Assembly: GCF_018343695.1 (NCBI RefSeq)
Contig: NZ_JAGYPJ010000001.1
Location: 1,065,001-1,129,000, forward strand
Source of the DNA: Lederbergia citrisecunda
Lineage (GTDB): Bacteria; Bacillota; Bacilli; Bacillales; Bacillaceae_C
Direction: 5' to 3'
Length of the DNA: 64,000 bases
The first letter of the stretch is position 1. Every line of letters starts with the position of its first letter. A program made the translations under genes and the position numbers. Shown one piece after another: positions 1 to 10,200 of the stretch. Below the pieces are notes generated by a model. The model was given only the letters and a program-made list of their open reading frames with translations, did no database searches and was not told the origin of the DNA.

Positions 1-60
1 AAGCCGTCGCAGAAGAAAATCAATCAAATGATGAGTGCAATGAATAAACAAATGAAGTAA
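1..60 (+). CDS. C-terminal end of a gene cut by the window edge
   Basis: The first 20 codons run in frame 1 to TAA and encode KPSQKKINQMMSAMNKQMK. The family was not recognised. The fragment at 2547-2685 ends almost identically (MLKMSAMNKQTK), so two members of one small-protein family flank the Ig-repeat surface gene. Only the tail is visible, so nothing can be said about function. Confidence 0.55.
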   Translation, partial: KPSQKKINQMMSAMNKQMK

Positions 61-185
61 AAAATATTGATTAATTAAAGGTTTGAAGGCAATAAAGTAA
101 GACACCTTCAACATTCTTGTAGAGTGAATTTTTGCATCAATATTTTGTCTTATTTCTGCTTTATCTTTCATCAAACTAATCCGAA

Positions 186-236
186 ACCACTTTTTCTATT
201 GGAAACTAAACCAAAGAAAGGTGGTTTTTTTGTGTT
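186..236 (+). terminator. Probable rho-independent terminator
   Basis: The arms AACCACTTT and AAAGGTGGTT form an imperfect hairpin followed by a run of T. It lies downstream of the partial gene at 1-60. The rest of 61-412 shows no gene; it is AT-rich leader for the next gene. Confidence 0.6.
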
Positions 237-412
237 TTTTAAGGATGTATTAGAAGAGTAAAGGTACTATAGCAAAGTCAAAAGGTCCACATAAGATAAT
301 TAATCAATAAAAAATTTATCTCAATAAGAATATAGTTCGTAAAATAACATATTTAAAAAGTGATAAAGATTTTTGCGTGTACAATCTTAGGTGGCTTGGG
401 AGAGGGGAATGT

Positions 413-2490
413 ATGATTAAGTATTTGAAGTCAATATTCATTTTCATGTTAATACTCATGTGTTTTCAAGCGAATACCCCTGTTAAAGCAAGTACAGGCA
501 CAAATGTAATTGGAGCCATTAATCAGAATACAACTTGGACGAAGGCAGGGTCTCCCTATTCTTTAACAGGTGATCTTTACATCGCTAAGGGGATTAAATT
601 AACGGTAGAGCCTGGAGTGACAATTAATGGAAATAATTTGCGCATGAAAGTTTACGGAGATTTTGAAGCGGTCGGGACCCCGAATTTAAAAATAATATTA
701 AACGATGTGATATTTAACGATTTAGACATCGATCCACTAAATGCTTTTATCCACCTCGAAAATACTGACATCATACAAAGCAGTAATATTAGGTGGGGGT
801 TTATCACCAATTTGATCTTAAAAGATTCAAGAATCTTCAATTTATCAAATCCCTTAACTCTTTTTTTCCGCTTAAGGATGTATTTATTGAACGCAATGTA
901 TTTATCAATTCTAGTGGAATAAATATGGCAACGTACAAGGATATCAAGGTTAATATAAAAAATAATGTATTTTACAATTATACCGATTATGCTGTTTCAA
1001 CTTGGAGTACGGACGAAAGTTCTGAAACAGTTGTGTCATATAATTCTTTTTTAAAACCCAAAAATAATGGAGGTTATGCTTTAGTTTTACCTCCTGGTTT
1101 CTCAACGGCAAAAATGACAGCAATCTCTAACTATTGGGGAACAACAGACGAAACTTTGATCAAAAAAATGATCTTTGATAAGAATAGTGACCCTAGTTCT
1201 GGTTCTTATATCAATTATAAACCATATTTACCCTCGCCAGATCCAAATACTCCCTTTATAAAGATTGACTCGCCAGAAAAACCTATTGTCTTTGATGTAA
1301 CAGACATCAGTGAGTATATCACGGGTAAGGCTGAAAAATTTTCTGTTATTAATGTAGTAAACGAGAATAATAATCTTGTAGGGGAAACGACAACAGGACC
1401 CAATGGGGATTTTAAAATTAAGATTATACCGCTTATTGCTGGTAGTAAATTATTTGTTAAAGCTACCGATGATTGGTTTAATAAAAGTGAGTCAACAATT
1501 GTAACCGTAAAAAGATTTATAGATGTTCCAACGGTCAATAAAGTAAGTAATAAATCAACTTCAGTGACGGGAAAAACAGAGCCAGAATTAATAGTTACTG
1601 TAAAAATAGGAACAAAAGGATATTCAGCTAAAGCAGATGGATCGGGTAATTACAAAGTACTGATCCCAGTCCAAAATACAGGTACTACCATTTCAATTAC
1701 AGCAAAAGATAGTGTGGGGAATGTCAGTGCAGTAAAGAGTACGACAGTAGCAAGAGCTGCACCCAATATGCCAACAGTCAATAAAGTAAATAATAAATCA
1801 AATTCAGTGAAAGGGGAAGCAGAGCCAAAAGCCATTGTCACCGTAAAAATAGGAACTAAAGCATATAAAGCTAAAGCAGATGGATTGGGTAATTACAAAG
1901 TGACAATTCCTGTCCAAAAGACAGGAACAATGATTTCAATCACAGCAAAAGATAGTAAGGAAAATGTTAGTGCAATAAATAAGACAACTGTGACAAGAGT
2001 CGCACCGGATATGCCAACGGTCAATGAAGTAAATAATAAATCAACTTTAGTAAAGGGGAAAACAGAACCAAAAGCAGAAGTCACTGTAAAAATAGGAACA
2101 AAAGTATATAAGGCTAAGGCAGATGGATCGGGTAATTTCAAAGTTACAATTCCAGTCCAAAATACAGGAACAATGATTTCAATCACAGCAAAAGATAGTA
2201 AGGAAAATGTTAGTGCAATTAATAAGACAACAGTGAAAAGGGTCGCACCGAATATGCCAACAGTCAATGCAGTAAATAATAATTCAACCTTAGTAAAGGG
2301 GAAAACAGAGCCAAAAGCAGTAGTCACCGTAAAAATAGGAACAAAAGCATATACAGCTAAAGCAGATGTGCAAGGTAATTACAACGTGAAAATTCCTAAG
2401 CAACGAGTTGGAACGAAAATATATGTGAATGCAAAAGATAAAAAAGGAGCAATTAGTGCAACAAAAATGATAGCAGTATCCAGAAAATAA
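413..2490 (+). pseudogene. Secreted surface protein with Ig-like repeats, frameshifted
   Basis: ATG 413 follows a GAGAGGGG ribosome binding site and opens a signal peptide (MIKYLKSIFIFMLILMCFQA..KA). The next ~140 residues look like a beta-helix or adhesin-type region. Frame 2 ends at 922, but the continuation (LKDVFIERNVFINSSG..) is in frame 1. The switch falls at a run of seven T near 861-869. After it come one diverged and four near-identical 81-residue units with NNKSTxVKGKTEPKAxVTVK-type motifs, as in bacterial Ig-like (Big_6-like) domains of Bacillus surface proteins. No LPXTG or other anchor is seen at the C-terminus. Repaired, the product would be about 690 residues. A sequencing error at the homopolymer or phase variation are alternatives to true inactivation. 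Confidence 0.75.
1525..2487 (+). repeat. Four tandem 243-bp (81-codon) Ig-like repeats
   Basis: Units start at 1525, 1768, 2011 and 2254, exactly 243 bp apart, each opening with (V/M)PTVN. The last unit is slightly short and more diverged. A fifth, poorly conserved unit precedes them at about 1252-1524. The exact period and high identity suggest recent unequal exchange. Confidence 0.9.
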
Positions 2491-2546
2491 TTATGGGAAG
2501 TAGGGAACTGCATAAAAAGCACTTATATTCATGGGTTTTTTATTAA

Positions 2547-2685
2547 TTTCATTGGAAACTAGTTGTTGGTATAGCATTAGGATTTCCTATTGCTCGTAAA
2601 TACATGATGAGCTCCTTTTTTAAAAAAACACGCCAATTATGATCAAATGTTAAAAATGAGTGCGATGAATAAACAAACGAAATAA
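2547..2685 (+). pseudogene. Decayed relative of the gene ending at position 60
   Basis: A membrane-like stretch (LVVGIALGFPIARKYMM) runs into TGA, and the tail NYDQMLKMSAMNKQTK continues in another frame up to TAA 2683-2685. The tail matches the end of the partial gene at 1-60. No start codon or intact 5' end is seen. It is best read as a truncated and frameshifted paralogue. Confidence 0.5.
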
Positions 2686-2708
2686 AAAATATCCTTATTA
2701 GGGATATG

Positions 2709-2749
2709 AAAAAAACGGACGCCATTACTAGAGAAGGCATCCGTTTTTT
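2709..2749 (+). terminator. Rho-independent terminator
   Basis: AAAAAACGGA(C)GCC pairs with GGC(A)TCCGTTTTTT around a 12-nt loop. With A-runs and T-runs on both sides it can act in both directions, between the Ig-repeat locus and the Spo0E-like gene on the other strand. Confidence 0.75.
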
Positions 2750-2772
2750 GATTAATAAGGTCTCTATTGTTA

Positions 2773-2934
2773 TCACACTTTTTTCAATAGCAAATGATAA
2801 TACTGATTGATAAGTGTATCAAGTTCCATACTATACTGAAGAGACAATGCCGATGTCAAACCTGTTTGAGCAGCGACTGAAAGTAATTGTTGACGTTTAG
2901 TTTCAATTTTAGCAAGTAGCTGTTTATTTGACAT
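2773..2934 (-). CDS. Spo0E-family aspartyl-phosphate phosphatase, 53 aa
   Basis: The minus-strand ATG at 2934 has a GAAAGGAT ribosome binding site, and the stop is at 2773-2775. The peptide begins MSNKQLLAKIETKRQQLLSV, continues with GLTSALSLQ and carries YSMELDTLINQYY. That is the S-x-E-L-D signature and two-helix plan of Spo0E, YisI and YnzD, which dephosphorylate Spo0A~P and delay sporulation. Met replaces the usual Gln of SQELD, which other family members tolerate. It is monocistronic. Confidence 0.8.
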   Translation of the reverse strand: MSNKQLLAKIETKRQQLLSVAAQTGLTSALSLQYSMELDTLINQYYHLLLKKV

Positions 2935-3228
2935 AGTCTATTATCCTTTCTATGATGAAATATGTTTCTCTGTAATAGCCTACTACAAAGACGTATTCAT
3001 ATTGATCAATTAACATCTAGTAAAAACTATGTATAATAAATATACGAATGAATCATTAAAACGTTTCAATAGAAAGATTCTTTTAAAAGTATTAAAACGA
3101 TAATAACATATTTATTAATGTTATAACAACTTTTTTTGTTCGACACAGAAGATTCACAATCGCTATGTGACTATAAGCACTATTTATTTGATAGAATGGA
3201 TGCAAAAGATATTAGGAGTTGTCATGAA

Positions 3229-3939
3229 ATGACCGGAGATATTAATGTGTTTTTGGCTTTTGGAGCAGGATTCCTAAGCTTCATTTCGCCATGTTGCCTT
3301 CCGTTATATCCAGCATTTTTATCGTATATTACAGGTATGTCTGTGAGTGAATTGAAAAATGAAAATGCGATGTTCCGACGAAGAAGTATGCTTCATACGC
3401 TTTTTTTCCTACTAGGATTCTCTATTATTTTTATCTTTTTAGGATTTAGTACTTCATATATAGGTCAATTTTTTTCGGATTATCTAAACTTAATTAGACA
3501 AATAGGTGCCATTTTTATTGTCCTTTTCGGTTTAATGGTAACGGGTATTTTTTCACCTGGATTTCTAATGAGGGATCGCCGCATAGAATTTAAACATCGT
3601 CCTGCAGGATATGTTGGATCATCACTTATCGGCATGGCGTTTGCCGCTGGTTGGACGCCATGTACGGGCCCGATTTTGATGATGGTTATCAGTCTAGCGG
3701 CTTCTAACCCAGGTTCTGGCGTTATATACATGATTGCGTACACACTTGGATTTGCCATTCCATTTTTTATTCTTTCTTTCTTTATAGGACGGATGAATTG
3801 GATTCGTAAGCATAATGTTAAGATCATGAAAATTGGTGGGTACATAATGATTTTGGTCGGTATTCTCCTTTTCTTTGATGGCATGACCTTAATCATAAGT
3901 GTTTTATCTTTGTTATTCGGAGACTTTGTAGGTTTCTAA
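3229..3939 (+). CDS. ccdA: Cytochrome c biogenesis membrane protein CcdA
   Basis: ATG 3229 has AGGAG ten bases upstream; the reading frame extends further 5' but the added residues do not look like the family. The 236-residue product has about six transmembrane segments and the two redox cysteine motifs of the CcdA/DsbD core, SPCCLPLYP in helix 1 and GWTPCTGP in helix 4. CcdA passes reducing equivalents across the membrane for cytochrome c maturation and, in spore formers, for endospore thiol chemistry. ccdC follows after 87 bp. In B. subtilis a response-regulator-like gene (ccdB/yneI) lies between the two; it is absent here. Confidence 0.92.
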   Translation: MTGDINVFLAFGAGFLSFISPCCLPLYPAFLSYITGMSVSELKNENAMFRRRSMLHTLFFLLGFSIIFIFLGFSTSYIGQFFSDYLNLIRQIGAIFIVLFGLMVTGIFSPGFLMRDRRIEFKHRPAGYVGSSLIGMAFAAGWTPCTGPILMMVISLAASNPGSGVIYMIAYTLGFAIPFFILSFFIGRMNWIRKHNVKIMKIGGYIMILVGILLFFDGMTLIISVLSLLFGDFVGF

Positions 3940-4026
3940 TTAGGGGAAAATATATTCTTTCCAGATGTATTATCTTTGTGTATAATTTTTAGGTTAGATA
4001 TTTTGAAGTTTTAAGGAATGGTCGAA

Positions 4027-4488
4027 ATGCAAATTTTAATACCTTCAATCTTTGCTGTATTAATGAGTATTGGAGTCCTTTTTATAAGGATGAAGGCGTC
4101 ACATAAGCCTGTTTCTGCAAAGAAAATTATCCTCCCTCCTCTATTTATGAGCACTGGTGCTCTTATGTTTGTATCGCCTTATTTCAGGGTAACAGGTATG
4201 GAGATTATTGAAGCAAGTGTGGTAGGATTATTGTTTTCCATTTTATTAATAAAAACTTCCAAATTTGAAGTGCGTGACAATAATGTTTATCTTAAACGTT
4301 CTAAAGCATTTGCGGTCATATTAATCGCTTTACTGATTGTTCGGATTGTAGCGAAGTCAATACTAAGCCAGCAAATTGACGTTGGCCAATTGAGCGGAAT
4401 GTTCTGGATTCTGGCATTTGGGATGATTGTTCCTTGGCGCATAGCGATGTTAGTGCAATATAAAAAATTGATGGTAACAACCATGTAA
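4027..4488 (+). CDS. ccdC: CcdC-family membrane protein (YneJ-like)
   Basis: About 153 residues with four to five hydrophobic helices, starting MQILIPSIFAVLMSIGVLF. ATG 4027 is chosen because AAGGA at 4013-4017 is well spaced for it and overlaps the alternative ATG 4018. The order ccdA, ccdC, then yneK on the opposite strand resembles the B. subtilis yne region. CcdC has no known catalytic motif and is usually listed as a cytochrome c biogenesis accessory protein. Confidence 0.85.
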   Translation: MQILIPSIFAVLMSIGVLFIRMKASHKPVSAKKIILPPLFMSTGALMFVSPYFRVTGMEIIEASVVGLLFSILLIKTSKFEVRDNNVYLKRSKAFAVILIALLIVRIVAKSILSQQIDVGQLSGMFWILAFGMIVPWRIAMLVQYKKLMVTTM

Positions 4489-4517
4489 AAAAACAGCCCC
4501 TAGTGCTGTTTTTTTAT
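4487..4517. terminator. Bidirectional terminator between ccdC and crcB
   Basis: AAAAAACAGC pairs with GCTGTTTTTT around CCCTAGT, with A and T tracts suited to termination from both converging genes. It overlaps the 3' end of the crcB gene. Confidence 0.85.
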
Positions 4518-4873
4518 TTTCCAAGTGAAAGGCCCAGCATTAGTCCTCCAAAAGCGAAAGCAATGCCGATCATATAGCTTAAGCTTGTATAGATCATCAT
4601 ATTCTTCCATTTATTTTCTAAAATCATCTTCACGTTCTCAACCATAAATGTAGAGTAAGTAGTAAAAGATCCTAAAAAACCAATGCCTAAAAATAGATTC
4701 ATCCCGTTTGGAAGAGCAGTACCTATAATTAAACCGAGGAAAAAAGATCCTATTATATTCACTAAAAAAGTTGGAGTAGGAAAACGGGAGTGATCAAGGT
4801 GTATAAACCTACTTACACTATATCTAGCTATCGCACCTAAGAATCCACCGATCGCTACGTAAATAACTGTCAT
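4514..4873 (-). CDS. crcB: CrcB/Fluc fluoride exporter, subunit 2
   Basis: 119 residues, four transmembrane helices, starting MTVIYVAIGGFLGAIARYSV. The GGxxGAxxRY start, the ..VNxxGSFxLG.. motif and GFLGSFTTYSTF are typical of the fluoride channel family. The start codon overlaps the stop of the upstream crcB by 4 nt. Paired half-channels in Firmicutes usually form a dual-topology heterodimer. Confidence 0.9.
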   Translation of the reverse strand: MTVIYVAIGGFLGAIARYSVSRFIHLDHSRFPTPTFLVNIIGSFFLGLIIGTALPNGMNLFLGIGFLGSFTTYSTFMVENVKMILENKWKNMMIYTSLSYMIGIAFAFGGLMLGLSLGK

Positions 4874-5265
4874 TTAGCATTTACCTTCTTCCACGTTCTA
4901 CCTGAACCATTTAATATTCCTAACCACGACATAGCCAACCCACCAATAAAACTTCCAATGTAATATACAAATACTTGTAAATAATGGTGGTGCAACATTA
5001 ATTGTACTATTTCATTACTGAATGTGGAAAAAGTGGTAAAGGAACCGATTAAACCGGTTCCTATGGAGATCTGAATATAGGAGGGAATGTTAGGAAAACG
5101 ACTATAAAGTCCTGTTAAAAGTCCAAGTAAGTATGAACCTAAAAGATTTACGAACAAAGTATCTAAAGGCAGTAGTTCATTAGGTAAACCGAAATGAATA
5201 TAGCTAACGAAATAACGTAATAAGCTCCCAATGATTCCTCCTATTCCCACTGCCAAATACTTCAT
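4870..5265 (-). CDS. crcB: CrcB/Fluc fluoride exporter, subunit 1
   Basis: About 131 residues from ATG 5265; AAGGTG six bases upstream supports this Met over the GTG and ATG further out. It shows GGIIGSLLRYFVSY, VNLLGSYLLG and TGLIGSFTTFSTF, all family motifs. It is translationally coupled to the second crcB downstream, and yneK is 14 bp upstream, so the three probably share a transcript. No fluoride riboswitch was recognised upstream of yneK. Confidence 0.9.
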   Translation of the reverse strand: MKYLAVGIGGIIGSLLRYFVSYIHFGLPNELLPLDTLFVNLLGSYLLGLLTGLYSRFPNIPSYIQISIGTGLIGSFTTFSTFSNEIVQLMLHHHYLQVFVYYIGSFIGGLAMSWLGILNGSGRTWKKVNAK

Positions 5266-5279
5266 TTTCATCACCTTTT

Positions 5280-5711
5280 TTATAGAAACAAATGCTCGTA
5301 TGGTGTAACATCAATATTCATTTGGTCAAGCTTTTTCTTTAAAAATTTATGATCTCTTTTTGGAGTTGCTGTGATATAACCCCTGATTAATACATCTAAA
5401 TCAATTTTCTTTACTTTTTCTTTTAACGCGATTTCTCCTATTTTCCCAGCAATTTTTTGCCTAGCCACATCTCTAAATAATTCTGGAACGGGACTGACAA
5501 GCTCATCCAGTAAGGATATATTATCTGGGGTCCATAACTTTTCTGTTTTTTCAACGTAGTATTCTTCCCAATCCATATCTGATTTTCCATCTTGTTTTGG
5601 CAGTCTTTTTAAAAACTTCCGAAACATAAAAAAACCACCTATTCCCATTAAAGAAATGAGAACTACTACCCAAAAAAGAATAAACCATAGGAACCAACCA
5701 GAAAGAACCAT
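5280..5711 (-). CDS. yneK: YneK-like DUF2621 protein with N-terminal membrane anchor
   Basis: Start ATG 5711 behind GAGGTGA; a GTG nine bases upstream is less likely. 143 residues: one N-terminal helix (WFLWFILFWVVVLISLMGIGG) then a soluble region with EEYYVEKTEKLWTPDN and RGYITATPKRDHKFL. Length and motifs fit DUF2621 (YneK), a family without known function kept near ccdC and citB in Bacillus. It leads the crcB pair. Confidence 0.8.
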   Translation of the reverse strand: MVLSGWFLWFILFWVVVLISLMGIGGFFMFRKFLKRLPKQDGKSDMDWEEYYVEKTEKLWTPDNISLLDELVSPVPELFRDVARQKIAGKIGEIALKEKVKKIDLDVLIRGYITATPKRDHKFLKKKLDQMNIDVTPYEHLFL

Positions 5712-6091
5712 ACACTTCACCTCGTTTCAAAACAAACCATTAATATCTATTATAACGAAAGAAAAAACTTAATGACAAGCAACTAGTAAATAAAATTAGA
5801 CGGGGATTTTTTCAATAGACAGCGCTTAAAATAAGTAATGTAAAAGAATTTGGACACAAGAATACATTCGGAGCTTACTTAGTCTTAATGGAGTGTAAAT
5901 CTGTGCAGAACTAAGAAACTAAACCAAGCCTTGTCCAAATTGCAATATCATTGGGCAAAAGAATAAAATTAGAACACTTATTTTCCTTAGTGAAAGATAT
6001 TTCGGCTGAAATGGTTAGGGGGTATTTTTGTAACAACCCTATCATTTTAGTTTGGTATAATAGTAGAAAAGTTGTAAAGGGGTGGAGTCGG

Positions 6092-7237
6092 GTGAAGTTT
6101 ATACATACTGCAGATTGGCATTTGGGTAAACTAGTACATGGCGTGTACATGACTGAAGAACAAAGATACGTATTAAATCAATTTGTACAGTTAATCGAAG
6201 AAGAAAAGCCTGAGGCGATTATTATTGCTGGGGATTTATACGATCGCTCGGTACCTCCTACAGAAGCAGTTAGTCTTCTTGAAGAAATGTTATTTAAAAT
6301 AAATGTCGAGTTAAAGGTTCCTATATTAGCAATATCAGGCAACCATGACAGTGCGGAAAGACTTTCATTTGGTTCTTCCTGGTATAAACATAGCAAACTT
6401 TATATTAATGGGAAAATAGAAGAAAGCTTTAAACCAATACATATAAATGGGGCAAACTTTTATTTAGTTCCTTATGCAGAACCAGGGATAATCCGAGAAT
6501 TTTTCCAAGATTCATCCATCTCTTCACATGATGATGCCATGAAACGAATAGTGAGTGAAATTGAAGATTCACTAAATCCCAACGAACCGAATATTTTTGT
6601 TGGTCATGCATTTGTATTTGGAGGAAAAACAAGTGATTCTGAACGTACCTTGTCTGTCGGAGGATCAGGGTGTGTTTCGGTTGAACATTTTTCTCCATTT
6701 TCCTATACTGCATTAGGTCACTTACATAGTCCAGAAGCATTAAAACATGAAAAAGTCCGTTATTCAGGATCATTGTTAAAGTATTCATTTTCAGAAGCAA
6801 ATCATCAGAAAAGTGTTTCGATTATTGAATTGAATTCAGATGGATCATATGTATTGAAGGAAAGAACTTTAGTTCCACAAAAAGATATGAGAGAAATTAG
6901 CGGATATTTAGAGGAACTATTAGACCCTAGTGTTTATCAATATCAAAAAGTAGATGATTATTTAAAAGTAACATTGCTTGATGAGGGAGCTATAATCGAT
7001 CCGATTAATAAACTTAGGCAGATTTATCCTAATGTCATGCATATGGAAAGAAGGATTGAACTTTCTGATTTAAGGAAAAAACACACCATTACCCAGAGTG
7101 GATTTGAAAGGAAATCTGAATTAGATCTATTTTATGATTTTTATCAAGAGATGACTACAAGTGAATTCACAGAGGACAAAAGGCGTTTAATGGCACAAAT
7201 GATCGACGATGTTAAAAAGGGGATGGTGCTTGTATGA
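6092..7237 (+). CDS. sbcD: Exonuclease SbcCD subunit D
   Basis: GTG 6092 is preceded by AAAGGGGTGGAG and begins VKFIHTADWHLGK, the usual N-terminus; the longer upstream reading is not family-like. 381 residues. Mn-dependent phosphoesterase motifs are in order: TADWHLGK, AGDLYDR, SGNHDS, VGHAFV, TALGHLHSP. With SbcC it forms the nuclease that opens hairpins and processes DNA ends. A TATAAT box at 6056-6061 may be its -10. The stop overlaps the sbcC start by 4 nt. Confidence 0.95.
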   Translation: MKFIHTADWHLGKLVHGVYMTEEQRYVLNQFVQLIEEEKPEAIIIAGDLYDRSVPPTEAVSLLEEMLFKINVELKVPILAISGNHDSAERLSFGSSWYKHSKLYINGKIEESFKPIHINGANFYLVPYAEPGIIREFFQDSSISSHDDAMKRIVSEIEDSLNPNEPNIFVGHAFVFGGKTSDSERTLSVGGSGCVSVEHFSPFSYTALGHLHSPEALKHEKVRYSGSLLKYSFSEANHQKSVSIIELNSDGSYVLKERTLVPQKDMREISGYLEELLDPSVYQYQKVDDYLKVTLLDEGAIIDPINKLRQIYPNVMHMERRIELSDLRKKHTITQSGFERKSELDLFYDFYQEMTTSEFTEDKRRLMAQMIDDVKKGMVLV

Positions 7238-10200
7238 GACCGATTAAATTAATGATGCAAGCTTTCGGACCTTATGCAGACACAGAAATAATTGATTTCT
7301 CAAAGCTTGAAAATCGAACAATGTTTGTCATTTCCGGAAAGACTGGATCGGGTAAAACAACAATATTTGATGGTATAAGTTTTGCGATTTACGGTAGAGC
7401 TAGCGGAGATGACCGGGTCGGGGCTGATTTGAGGAGCCAATTCGCACAAGATGACATCGCTACTGAGGTATCCCTTGAGTTTTCACTAAAAGGTAATACA
7501 TATTACATTTGGAGATCACCTCAGCAAGAAAAGAAAAAGAGCCGTGGGGAAGGCTTTACAATTGTTAATGCAAAAGCGGAATTATTTATTATTGATCCAG
7601 CTGGTGAACGGAAGCTCCTTGCTGCAAATGTAAGGGATACTGATGAAAAAATTAAAGAAATTATTCAATTGGATGCAAATCAGTTTAGACAAATTTTGAT
7701 GATACCTCAAGGCGACTTTCGTAAACTGCTAACTTCAGACAGCAAAGAAAAGGAAGCGATCTTACAAAAGCTTTTTCACACTGAATTATTCAAACAGATT
7801 GAAGAAAAATTAAAAGATTATGCCAATCGTTTAAAAAGAGAAGTTGAGTTAGGAATTACGGAAAGAAGCCGTCAACTAAAAAACATCGTATACAAAGATA
7901 ATGAACAATTAGATGAAGCATTATTAGCAGACCATCTTAATGATACGTTTATTTTAGTTTTATTGGATGATCTAATCATTGAGATGGAAAAAGAAATAGA
8001 GTTAATAAAACATAAAATGGAACAGCAAAAAATAATAAGAGACGATGCTAAGCGTCATGTTGATGCAGCGGAAGATTTATTAAAGCAAATGAAGATTCGT
8101 GATCAGCTTATTCAACAAAAGAGTGCCTTATTAAATAAAGAGTCAGAAATCATTAAAATGAAAAAAGAAATTGAAATGGCATATAAAGCAAATAAATTGC
8201 AACACCAAGAGGAGTTATGTCAAAGATTAAAAGTAGATTTAGATCAATTCGACTCCCGTCTCAAAAATGAGAAAGATCAATTAGCAAGTTTTGAAATAGA
8301 GCTTGAAAAAGCGAATGAGCGGGTACAGTTAGAAGAAAGACATGCCGGGAAAAGAGATCAATTATATAGTGAACTCACAAGGCTTAAAAATATGCGAGAA
8401 GATGTAATTTCGTATGAATCTAGAAAAGGAAATGTTAAGAAGGCAGAACAAAAGTTGCGGGAATGCCAAACTCAAATAACGTACGAAAAAAAGAAATTAG
8501 ACGAAAAAACAAATGAAATAAAAGAACAAGAAACTAAGGTAAAGGAATTAGAAAAGCTCCAGATTCAGACATTTGAAATGGATAAAAAAGTAACTAAGTT
8601 AGAAGCTGTATTACAGTATTTACAAGCACTGAATGGTTTTACGGATAAGGAAGCGTTGTTGGAAAAGAAGATAAAAATAAAAAAGTCAGAGCTTGAACAT
8701 GCCAAAAAGGTTGTAGATGATGCAAAGGAATCATTAAAGGTTTTGGAAAATCAATGGATCGCTGGGCAAGCTGGGCATCTTGCCGCTTCTTTAGTTTCTG
8801 GTCAACCTTGTCCAGTCTGTGGATCGATTGAACATCCACACCCATCTACAAATACAAATGTACAAATCGATGAAAATGATATTAAATCAGCAAAGGAAAA
8901 TGTGGAATCTGCTTTTTCATACCACTCCAATATTGAAAGAGAATGGTTAAAGATGGGGGCGGAAGCAGATTTATTAAAAAATCAAATTATTGACACATTA
9001 AATAACACTTTAAATGTAATCCCTCATTTTTCAATTGCAGAGAAAGATATATTTTTGCTAGATTATGAACAAGAAATCGCTAAAACGAAAGATAGTTTGA
9101 GTGATTATAAATCTAAACTAAAACAAATACCTACCATTGAGAAACAAGTTACTCAATTAACAAAAGAAATAGAAGAGGGAAGGTTGATCGTAGAACGTTT
9201 GCAGGAAACAGAACGTAAGCTTTCTATTTTGCATTCTGAATCAACTCTCATCCTTGAAAATCTTATTCGTATTATTCCTGAAAATCTTAGAGACATAAAT
9301 AAATTTGATATTAAAGTTCAATCCATTGAAAATGAAATTAATAAAATGGACGATGCTTTAAAAGCAGCCAGAGAGTCTTTCGCGAAAATAAGCGAGCAAG
9401 TAGCTGGAACTAAGGGCATGATTAAAAATCTTCAAGAAAATCTTAACACAGTAACAGAATCATTAAATATTGAACGAAACATCTTTTTAGAAAAATTGGA
9501 AGAGCAAAACTTCACGTCATTTAAGCACTACAGGGATTCCAAAAAGAGTACAACTGAAGTTAATCAATTCGATGATATCATTAGAAATTTCTATGAAGAA
9601 CTAAGATCTATAATAGATAGACTATCTGATTACGAATCGCGACTCGAAAACAAAGATGAACCGGACTTGGATCGTTTGCATATTGAATTTGAAGAAAGCG
9701 AAAAGCTCTATCAATTATTAGCTGACCAATTTTCACATTTAAATATTCAGATTGAGAAAAATAATGAAATCAAAAAAGCAGTAACAACGATCAATCAACA
9801 AATTAAGCATTTAGAGAGTGAATATGAATTGGTGGGTCATTTAGCTGATATTACGAGAGGACAAAATACATATAAGCTTTCCTTTGAACGCTTTGTTCTT
9901 GCCTCTTTTTTGGATGGAATATTAGATGCCGCAAATGCTCGCCTTACAAAGATGACAAACGGTAGATACCAATTGCTTCGTAAAAAGGATCGATCAAAAG
10001 GAAATATCCAAAGTGGATTGGAGTTACTTGTTTTTGATCAATATACTGGACAGGAACGTCATGTTAAGACCCTTTCAGGCGGTGAAAGTTTTAAATCTGC
10101 ACTCGCACTTGCACTTGGTCTTGCAGATATTGTCCAAGAATATGCGGGCGGGGTATCATTGGAAACAATGTTTATAGATGAGGGATTTGGAACATTGGAT

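Noticed and set aside
1893-2327. Minus-strand open frame of 144 codons
   Set aside because: Mirror of the Ig-like repeats; repeats itself with the same 81-codon period.
5722-6091. Fluoride riboswitch for the crcB operon
   Set aside because: Upstream region of yneK was read on the minus strand and no crcB-motif conserved sequence was recognised.
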